Positions 34,707 to 40,100 of a DNA stretch of 40,100 bases are shown here, piece by piece; positions within the stretch are counted from its first letter, which is position 1; every line of letters starts with the position of its first letter. The notes under the pieces are model-generated. The model had not been told where the DNA came from. It worked only from the letters and a program-made list of their open reading frames with translations, and made no database searches. Made by a program: the position numbers and the translations under genes. This stretch comes from Pedosphaera sp. (GTDB lineage: Bacteria; Verrucomicrobiota; Verrucomicrobiia; Limisphaerales; UBA1100): assembly GCA_009695465.1 (NCBI GenBank), contig SIAW01000013.1, positions 1 through 40,100 on the forward strand, given 5' to 3'.

Positions 34707-35033
34707 AAGTGCCCTCCGCAGGAGTGGGCAACTTGTGTGTATCATTAAACAACATACCCGTGACCGAAGCTGCGTTTCGCCGCACGCTGCAGACAGATGG
34801 AACGGGCCAACTCTACTTTCCACTCAGGGACGCAAAAGTGAGCAGGCCCGGGCCACACGAGGAGGTTGCGGAGTCCACCGATGCCGTCGCCTGACTTCTC
34901 TTTGACTCCGCAGACCTAAACCACTGGGTTCCCCCACAGTGCACCACTGGGGCGATTGGCATCGGTGTTTTCTTTTGTCCTGACGGATTTTGGATTTTGC
35001 GGACGACACGGATTTGCACCCCGCAGGAAGGCA
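34707..35033. other. 327-base gap without a credible gene
   Basis: Both strands carry only short ORFs of shadow-like composition. The gap begins with the second copy of the 18-base repeat. It also holds two copies of ACCACTGGG about 26 bases apart and a short inverted CACTG/CAGTG pair near 34921-34940. The run tttggattttgcgg near 34989 lies close to the end of the beta-helix gene, but I see no convincing terminator. The stretch may include remnants of a decayed gene; I cannot identify one. Confidence 0.5.
34711..34728. repeat. 18-base direct repeat, copy 2
   Basis: This is identical to the copy at 34183-34200 in the same orientation. It starts five bases after the stop of the small lipoprotein gene. 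The similarity extends weakly upstream (agaa.tg against agaa.gt). Confidence 0.6.
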
Positions 35034-37097
35034 TCAAAACGGGATGCGGCCGTCCACGCCCACGCCCCATGTTTTGACACCGAGCGGTAGCGCGCCGATG
35101 TCGGGCGCGTCCTTGTCCGCAGCGCGCAACGGGTCGGGCCACTCAGCGGGCACAGGCTGGCCGGTGTTGATGGCGGGACTGCCCGGTTGCAGGCGCAAGT
35201 CGGTGGGCAGCGTTTCGTCGTCGGGCAATTTCATGAACTTCGGATCGGCCACGCGGTCGTGCGTGGTCCAGCCGGCGGGGTAGCGTTTGCGGCTTTCGGC
35301 GAAGAGCGGCGACGCGCGGAATTTCGCAAAGGGATCGCCAGTCAAGGTCGGCCCGCCTTGCGCGCCCCAGAGCAGGTTGCCGCCTTCGCGCAGGTTCTCC
35401 ACCTCTTTCATGCCGATGATGGTCGTGCCGGGCACCGGGCCGGTCTGCGAAAAGATGTTGTTAAACACGTCGCGCTCGGTGTGGCGCATGCCGCCCGGGC
35501 CGATGCCGAACAGGAAATAATCGCGGAACACCGGCGCGTGGCGCAGGAACGTGTTGTGATAGACGCGCATCACCGGCCAGACAGGACTGCCGTGGTCGCT
35601 GGCCAGATGGCCTTCGAAGCGCAGGAACGCGCCGGTCGGGTCCGGCTGCGCGGGCACGGAATAATAAACACCCGCGCGCGCATCGAACACGTTGCGGAAG
35701 ATGTAAACGCCCGACTTCGGGTCGTGGTCCAGCGGCGATTCGTCCTTCTCAATCTCGTGCTGTTGCAAGACGCCCAAGCACGCGCCAATGCGGTTTTGGT
35801 GGATAAAAATCGTGTGGCCACGCAGCTTGGGGCCGCACTCCAAACCGTCGTCGTTGAAGTTGTCCACGAAGTTGTGGTGGAACTGCAGATTCTTCGCGTG
35901 GCGCAGATAGGCGAAATCGTGGTCGTCGGTGAACTCGCTCCAAGCCAGCTCGATATTCTCGTTCGCCGGCTGCCGGTTTTGCAGCACGATTTGATACGTC
36001 GGTGTGCCGCGATATTTCATGTGCGCCCGCCCGCTCCACGGTGCTGATAATCCGCGGAACGCCGAGTGCACCACGCGCACGTTTTGCGAGGCGTTCACGA
36101 GCAATGCCGGAAATCCGCCGAACACCGTTACGTGGTCCAGCTCGATGTGTTGCGAGCCGTACACGTGGATCATCGGGCTGCCCGTCGCGCCGCGCAGCAC
36201 CAGCCCCTGCAATCGCACGTGTTTGACACCGCTCACGCGCAGCACGTCCTCGCCAAACCCCGCCGCGACGACCAACGGCAACTTGCGCGGGTCCGTCTCG
36301 CCGCGATATGTGCGCGCGCCCAAGCCCGCCAGTCGCGTGTGAGCCAGTCGGATGTGGATGCGCCCCGTCGCGCGGTTGAACCACAGTCCCGGCCCGCAAT
36401 AAAAACCCGTGTCACGCATCGCAGTCTTGCCGCCCGTCCACAGCTCGTTCGTCGAACGCAAATCCACCTCGAGCCGGTAACCGTGCAGCGGCACCAGCGA
36501 GTCCGCGAAATTCCCCAACGCCAGTGGCCGCTCCTCTTCGATGCCCCACATCGGCTCCCACGACGCCGGCAGGAATTGTTGCGGCACCTTGCGATCGTCC
36601 GCGTGCAGATACGTTTTGGTCGAAACAAACTCGCCCGCCGCGCGCGCCACGTCGCTGTCCGCCGGCACCCAGCTCGTCGCCGGGCTTTCCAGAAACTCGC
36701 GCAACCCACCGTCAATCACCGCCAGCTCGCCCGGAAAAGAGGCGATGGTGATGGGCGCATTCGTCGTGCCCGATTGCGTGAGCGCGACCTTCTCGTAAAA
36801 CGTCCCGCCGCGCAGATAGAGCGTGTCGCCCGGCTTCAACTGCCGCAGCGCATGCACGAGCGATTTCCACGGCGCACGCTCCGAGCCAGCCCCTGCGTCA
36901 TTGCCGCGCGCCGCGTCCACGAATAATTTTGGTCCCTTCGCCAGCGGCGACTTCACCGCCACCGGCAACGGTCGCATCGGTGGATGCGACGCAAAGCCCG
37001 ACTTCGCCCCCTGTGCGCCCAGCGCGCGCTCAACGCCCGTTGAGATGAACAAGGTGAGTCCCAGCAATAACAGGGGAAGAGTGAGGTGACGATTCAT
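35034..37097 (-). CDS. Exported right-handed parallel beta-helix protein
   Basis: I start this protein at the Met at 37097, giving 687 residues, because the signal peptide (MNRHLTLPLLLLGLTLFISTG) begins there; the track start adds 40 residues of unlikely leader. Early residues KLFVDAARGNDAGAGSERAPWKSL and LKPGDTLYLRGGTFYEKV are the DUF1565-like entry to a beta-helix. Later rungs are seen in VRLQGLVLRGATGSPMIHVYGSQHIELDHVTVFGG, NLQFHHNFVDNFNDDGLECG and PVMRVYHNTFLRHAPVF. The C-terminal LRLQPGSPAINTG and APDIGALPLG is a frequent ending of such proteins. They often bind or cleave polysaccharides, but I see no lyase catalytic set that I can name. It lies near the PSD1/DUF1501 pair. Confidence 0.85.
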   Translation of the reverse strand: MNRHLTLPLLLLGLTLFISTGVERALGAQGAKSGFASHPPMRPLPVAVKSPLAKGPKLFVDAARGNDAGAGSERAPWKSLVHALRQLKPGDTLYLRGGTFYEKVALTQSGTTNAPITIASFPGELAVIDGGLREFLESPATSWVPADSDVARAAGEFVSTKTYLHADDRKVPQQFLPASWEPMWGIEEERPLALGNFADSLVPLHGYRLEVDLRSTNELWTGGKTAMRDTGFYCGPGLWFNRATGRIHIRLAHTRLAGLGARTYRGETDPRKLPLVVAAGFGEDVLRVSGVKHVRLQGLVLRGATGSPMIHVYGSQHIELDHVTVFGGFPALLVNASQNVRVVHSAFRGLSAPWSGRAHMKYRGTPTYQIVLQNRQPANENIELAWSEFTDDHDFAYLRHAKNLQFHHNFVDNFNDDGLECGPKLRGHTIFIHQNRIGACLGVLQQHEIEKDESPLDHDPKSGVYIFRNVFDARAGVYYSVPAQPDPTGAFLRFEGHLASDHGSPVWPVMRVYHNTFLRHAPVFRDYFLFGIGPGGMRHTERDVFNNIFSQTGPVPGTTIIGMKEVENLREGGNLLWGAQGGPTLTGDPFAKFRASPLFAESRKRYPAGWTTHDRVADPKFMKLPDDETLPTDLRLQPGSPAINTGQPVPAEWPDPLRAADKDAPDIGALPLGVKTWGVGVDGRIPF

Positions 37098-37241
37098 GCG
37101 CGGTGAAAATGCGGAGTTGCGTCGGGTTGCATCAGGGTTGCCTTCGGAATGTAGGAACTTGGACGCAGCTAAACCAGCCTCCACGCAAACGAAAATCCAT
37201 GCGCCCGCTGCCGCCACAGCGGCTTGCTCACCCCGCCGGTT

Positions 37242-37440
37242 TTATTGCTTGAGATGGGCGTCGATCATCGCCCGCAGTGTTGCGGCGCGCTTTTGCGCTT
37301 GTGCCAGTTGCTCCGCCGCCTTGCGATACCACTGGGCCGCCTCCACATGATTCTGCGGCACCCGCTGGCCCTCATGATACATCTTGCCCAAGAGATATTG
37401 CGACAAGGACTCCAGCTTGGTCTCTTGGAAAAACTGACAA
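37242..37440 (-). pseudogene. Sel1-repeat gene fragment
   Basis: The frame ending at 37242 encodes one clear Sel1 unit, LGKMYHEGQRVPQNHVEAAQWYRKAAEQ, and then a helical tail ending AHLKQ. The part further upstream in the same frame overlaps the coding end of the next Sel1 gene and reads as shadow sequence. There is no suitable start codon before the repeat except the Met inside it. This looks like the 3' remnant of a longer Sel1 protein gene, possibly a duplicate of its neighbour. A very small expressed gene with an unusual start cannot be ruled out. Confidence 0.55.
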
Positions 37441-37459
37441 CCCGCTTCGGCGGGATGGC

Positions 37460-38251
37460 TCAGGGCTGGCTGGGCTTGAATTCGGTGGAGAGGAGCTGGC
37501 CTTGGGCGATTTCCTGCGGGGTCATCTGGCGGGTCAACGCGGTTCGGCTGCGCCGCGCCTCCTCGCTGCCAGCGGCGCCAGAGAGGTTGAGCCATTTGTA
37601 CGCCTGCACTTTGTCGGCTTTAACACCGCGCCCGCGCCAGTAGGCGTCGCCCAAATAAAACTGGGCGTCGCGGTGGCCTTGCTGGGCGGCGGCGCCCAGC
37701 CATTTGATGGACTCGATGATTTCAGCGGCGGTCGCGCCCGTGGGCACACTGCCGCGCAGCAGTCGCGCCGCGAGCAGAAATTGAGCGGTCGCATAGCCGC
37801 CCTCCGCAGATTTGCGCAGCCACTTGGCGGCTTCGCTGGCCGATTCAGGCAGGCCTTTGCCTTCGGCGTACAGCATGGCCAGATTGAACTGCGCCTCCGG
37901 ATGATTCTGGTCGGCGGCATCGCGGAACCATTTCGCCGCATGCGTGGGTTGCGGCGGGGCGGCGGCACCTTCCGCGAGCATGCAGGCGTAGAGATATTGT
38001 GCGTCCGCTAATCCTTGCTCGGCGGCCTTGCGATACCAGTCCAGAGCCTCGGCGTACTTTTTGTCCTCGTCCAATCGCCGGCCCAGCGCGAGTTGCCAGA
38101 GTTTATCACCCGTGACGGCTTGTTGACGCAGCAAGGTCAACGCGGGGTCTTCGGGTGTCGCAGGCAGTTCCACCGACACGGGCGGGGCGGGGGTGCGACA
38201 GGCGGCTAAAGCGAGCAGGCTGGCGATGCAGATGGCGTGAGGCAACATCAT
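37460..38251 (-). CDS. Sel1-repeat lipoprotein
   Basis: The real start is the Met pair at 38251/38248, giving about 263 residues; the track ORF begins much further upstream in another gene's territory. The signal ends in lipobox LALAAC. At least four Sel1 units follow, such as YAEALDWYRKAAEQGLADAQYLYACMLAEG, AAKWFRDAADQNHPEAQFNLAMLYAEGKGLPES and SIKWLGAAAQQGHRDAQFYLGDAYWRGRGVKAD. The end YKWLNLSGAAGSEEARRSR with TPQEIAQGQ is typical of Sel1 proteins. They act as protein-binding scaffolds. A Sel1 gene lies 52 bases upstream and a Sel1 fragment just downstream. Confidence 0.88.
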   Translation of the reverse strand: MMLPHAICIASLLALAACRTPAPPVSVELPATPEDPALTLLRQQAVTGDKLWQLALGRRLDEDKKYAEALDWYRKAAEQGLADAQYLYACMLAEGAAAPPQPTHAAKWFRDAADQNHPEAQFNLAMLYAEGKGLPESASEAAKWLRKSAEGGYATAQFLLAARLLRGSVPTGATAAEIIESIKWLGAAAQQGHRDAQFYLGDAYWRGRGVKADKVQAYKWLNLSGAAGSEEARRSRTALTRQMTPQEIAQGQLLSTEFKPSQP

Positions 38252-38280
38252 GAATGTTGCGGCGAGATTAACACCGGGCG

Positions 38281-38305
38281 GAGCCGCGACGCAAGCGCAC
38301 GGCTC
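38281..38305. terminator. Short hairpin between the two Sel1 genes
   Basis: GAGCCG and CGGCTC form a six-pair stem over a 13-base loop, overlapping the stop codon of the upstream Sel1 gene. No T tract follows, so termination is uncertain. Confidence 0.3.
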
Positions 38306-38684
38306 AATCTTGCGCCGCGGCGCGGCGGCAGGATTCCAGCACGTCCGGCGGCAGGCGCTTGGCGATGACATCGAGATTCTTGCCCGCCTTGCGATCGCCC
38401 TGATTCGCGGCGCGGTAGAAGTAGCGGTACGCCGCCTGCAAATCCTGCTCGACGCCATCGCCGGTGTAATAACGTGCGCCCAGATTATTCTGCGCGAGCA
38501 TGTGACCGTTGTCGGCGGCGCGTTTGAGCCATTCGATGGCCACCTCATCTTCCAGCGGCGCCTCCATGCCCAGCGCGTGGCGCCAGCCCAGTTCGTACTG
38601 CGCCTCCACATCGCCCGACTGCGCGCGTGTGCGCAGGCCCGGCAGCAGTGGATAAGATTCCTCCTCGTCAATATCCATACTCAT
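38304..38684 (-). CDS. Short Sel1-repeat protein
   Basis: From the Met at 38684 the protein has 126 residues and no signal peptide, so it is probably cytoplasmic. It has an acidic start (MSMDIDEEES) and about two to three Sel1 units: DVEAQYELGWRHALGMEAPLEDEVAIEWLKRAADNG, LAQNNLGARYYTGDGVEQDLQAAYRYFYRAANQG. A basic tail with a Cys follows. The start overlaps the stop of the DUF4396 gene by one base (TGATG), which indicates translational coupling. The longer track ORF would run through that gene and is not believable. Confidence 0.8.
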   Translation of the reverse strand: MSMDIDEEESYPLLPGLRTRAQSGDVEAQYELGWRHALGMEAPLEDEVAIEWLKRAADNGHMLAQNNLGARYYTGDGVEQDLQAAYRYFYRAANQGDRKAGKNLDVIAKRLPPDVLESCRRAAAQD

Positions 38685-39178
38685 CAATGCTTGTGCGTGT
38701 CGCAGCAGTTGCCGGGCTTTGCGGGTGGTTGCGGTTGCGGCGCGGGCGCTTTGCAGCAAGATTCGCCGAACTGTGCTAGACGCCAATAATTGTACGGCCA
38801 CGGCGTGAGAAAGCCCGCAGCCAACATCAGCGGGACGGCCCACCATGTTAATCGCGCGCCACCGGTGGCGAAATAGTCCACGGCGTTCATCGCCGTTTCC
38901 ATCGCCAGCATGCTGATGAGGCTCATGCCCACGGCCGTGCGAAACGCCTGCGCCCACGGCAGGATTTTGGAGAGGATAATTGTTTCCAGCACGATGCTGG
39001 TGAGGATGCCCGCGACGGTGGCGATGAGCATCACGCGCATCGGCTCCTGCATGGCGGTCTGCGGCTGGTAATGTTGGAACCACAGGATGGTGCCGAAGTC
39101 GCCGAGACTGCAGCCGAGCAGACACCAACCGGTGTTGCCCGCCGATTGCCGCCACAGTGCGCCTTGCCGCCAGTTCAT
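38684..39178 (-). CDS. DUF4396-type membrane protein with Cys/His tail
   Basis: The 164-residue protein has four hydrophobic helices, near 18-36, 46-66, 78-100 and 112-128. Motifs CLLGCSLGDFGTILWFQHYQ, VLETIILSK and MLAMETAMNAVDYF fit DUF4396, a family of small membrane proteins of unknown function. The conserved Glu and Asp/Asn within helices look like possible metal or substrate ligands. The soluble tail is Pro/Gln-rich and ends with ESCCKA and NCCDTHKH, giving four Cys and two His, which suggests metal binding. The gene is translationally coupled to the short Sel1 protein gene, so the two products may act together. It is preceded by the dtd gene at nine bases. Confidence 0.8.
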   Translation of the reverse strand: MNWRQGALWRQSAGNTGWCLLGCSLGDFGTILWFQHYQPQTAMQEPMRVMLIATVAGILTSIVLETIILSKILPWAQAFRTAVGMSLISMLAMETAMNAVDYFATGGARLTWWAVPLMLAAGFLTPWPYNYWRLAQFGESCCKAPAPQPQPPAKPGNCCDTHKH

Positions 39179-39187
39179 CGCCGCAGT

Positions 39188-39652
39188 CTATCCGAGAGCG
39201 GGCGGTGTGGCCAGCCGACTGTCGAGCACGAAGGTCACGGGGCCGTCGTTGACGAGGCTCACCTGCATGTCCGCGCCGAATTCGCCGGTGGCCACCGCCA
39301 ATCCACGCGCGCGCAGGCGGGTGTTAAAGTCCTCGTACAACGCGCGGGCGATGTCCGGTGGCGCGGCGTTGTCAAATCCGGGCCGCCGGCCTTTGCGCCA
39401 GTCGCCGCACAGTGTGAATTGGCTGATGACCAGTGCCGCGCCGTCCACATCGAGCACGCTGCGGTTCATCTTGCCCTGGTCATCGCTGAAGAGGCGCAGG
39501 CCCGCCGTCTTGTCCGCCAGGAATTCGCCATCGTGCGCCTCATCACCGCGCATCACGCCCAGCAGGATGACCAGCCCGCGCCCAATCTGGCCGGTCACGC
39601 GGCCGTCCACAGTGACACGGCCTTCGGTGACGCGCTGCAACACCGCGATCAT
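39188..39652 (-). CDS. dtd: D-aminoacyl-tRNA deacylase
   Basis: From the Met at 39652 the protein has 154 residues, the normal length; the track start is 57 residues longer and overlaps the neighbouring gene. Dtd removes D-amino acids (and glycine from mischarged tRNA-Ala) from tRNA. The family start [19 protein letters not shown] is clear, followed by [12 protein letters not shown], the active-site [22 protein letters not shown] and, near the end, [11 protein letters not shown] with the cross-subunit GPVT motif. It lies four bases after the isomerase-like gene and nine before the DUF4396 gene, so these four minus-strand genes probably form one operon. Confidence 0.95.
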   Translation of the reverse strand: MIAVLQRVTEGRVTVDGRVTGQIGRGLVILLGVMRGDEAHDGEFLADKTAGLRLFSDDQGKMNRSVLDVDGAALVISQFTLCGDWRKGRRPGFDNAAPPDIARALYEDFNTRLRARGLAVATGEFGADMQVSLVNDGPVTFVLDSRLATPPALG

Positions 39653-39656
39653 CGCG

Positions 39657-40100
39657 CTACGCCAGCCATTGCTTGAGCGTGGCCAAGTCGCGCTGGTACG
39701 CCTCCACATGCCGCGGCACCAGCTTGGGGTCGCGATGATCAATGTACTCCTCGTGCAGATTGATGGGGCCGGTGTAGCCCGACTGCACGAGGCTCTTGAG
39801 AAACTTGCGATCCACCACGCCATCGGCCAGCGGCACCCATTCCTGGCGATTGTTGGTCCAGCGAAAATTCTTCACGTACACCACGCCCAAGTGCGGGCGG
39901 ATGACATTGAACTGCACTTCCCACGAGCCCATGCCTTCCGCCGTGGCGTGGCCGAGGTCAAAGGCGACGGCCATGTGCCGCGCGTCCAGTCCCTCAAAGA
40001 GCCGCTGCAAATCCCACAGCGACGCGCCGACATAACCGCGCCCCGAATGGTTCTGGTACAGCGCCTGCAACCCCAGCTCCGCGTTCAGTGCCGCCAGCTC
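39657..40100 (-). CDS. Sugar phosphate isomerase/epimerase-like protein (5' part outside window)
   Basis: The frame is open to the window edge, so the start lies outside; about 147 residues are visible. The segment fits the C-terminal half of an AP-endonuclease-type TIM barrel (xylose isomerase-like). Visible blocks are [37 protein letters not shown] with a likely metal-binding Asp/His, VVYVKNFRW, and the closing [15 protein letters not shown] with a Glu that often binds metal. The catalytic metal site of the family is therefore partly visible. The substrate cannot be told. The ORF track starts it at a TTG that is only an internal codon. Confidence 0.85.
   Translation of the reverse strand, partial: ELAALNAELGLQALYQNHSGRGYVGASLWDLQRLFEGLDARHMAVAFDLGHATAEGMGSWEVQFNVIRPHLGVVYVKNFRWTNNRQEWVPLADGVVDRKFLKSLVQSGYTGPINLHEEYIDHRDPKLVPRHVEAYQRDLATLKQWLA

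Noticed and set aside
1-40100. CRISPR array, insertion sequence or prophage
   Set aside because: I found no regularly spaced repeats, transposase, integrase or phage structural gene in either strand.

Overview
The window looks like chromosomal DNA from a GC-rich member of the Verrucomicrobiota, most likely a Pedosphaera/Limisphaera-type lineage. This is an inference from gene content, because no rRNA is present. Pointers are the PSCyt1/PSCyt2/PSD1 plus DUF1501 gene pair (a Planctomycetes/Verrucomicrobia hallmark), an NfeD-FloA operon, a Chlamydia-like (class Ic) ribonucleotide reductase beta subunit, HpnH, many small lipoproteins with weak Shine-Dalgarno sites, and frequent GTG starts. There are no phage, transposon, CRISPR or conjugation genes. 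It reads as a core-genome region with a few orphan genes.

Layout. 1-2.1 kb: the tail of a type II secretion/type IV pilus ATPase, a six-helix membrane protein, a tRNA-dihydrouridine synthase and a tRNA-Gln(TTG). 2.1-6.9 kb (minus): a long SNF2-type helicase and the hopanoid radical SAM enzyme HpnH, headed by a small lipoprotein gene. 7.1-9.4 kb (plus): three lipoproteins, with one orphan minus-strand gene that shares a two-way terminator. 9.4-11.7 kb: YggS-like PLP protein, EVE-domain protein and polyprenyl diphosphate synthase. 11.7-15.7 kb: a large membrane protein divergent from a Rieske protein and a cytochrome b fused to a two-haem cytochrome c, which together form a compact quinol:cytochrome c reductase.

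15.7-21.7 kb is a deoxynucleotide module. A structured 630-base leader carries two putative NrdR boxes spaced three helical turns apart. It is followed by nrdA with two ATP-cones, an nrdB whose radical tyrosine is replaced by Phe and whose first metal ligand is Glu (class Ic signature), a strong hairpin, dcd and an esterase. 21.6-28.9 kb: a DUF362 protein (minus), then a plus-strand series TPR lipoprotein, dnaG, nfeD, floA and a small membrane-anchored protein.

28.9-34.0 kb (minus): the DUF1501 and PSCyt/PSD1 pair. 34.2-38.7 kb: a lipoprotein flanked by an 18-base direct repeat, an exported parallel beta-helix protein, and Sel1-repeat proteins including a gene fragment. 38.7-40.1 kb (minus): a DUF4396 membrane protein with a Cys/His tail, D-aminoacyl-tRNA deacylase and a truncated sugar isomerase/epimerase-like protein.

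I see no clearly new multi-gene defence or mobile system. The points most worth checking are the class Ic reductase with its NrdR sites and double ATP-cone, the cytochrome b-diheme c fusion lacking the haem-ci cysteine, the FloA-associated small protein, and the isolated hpnH with its lipoprotein partner.
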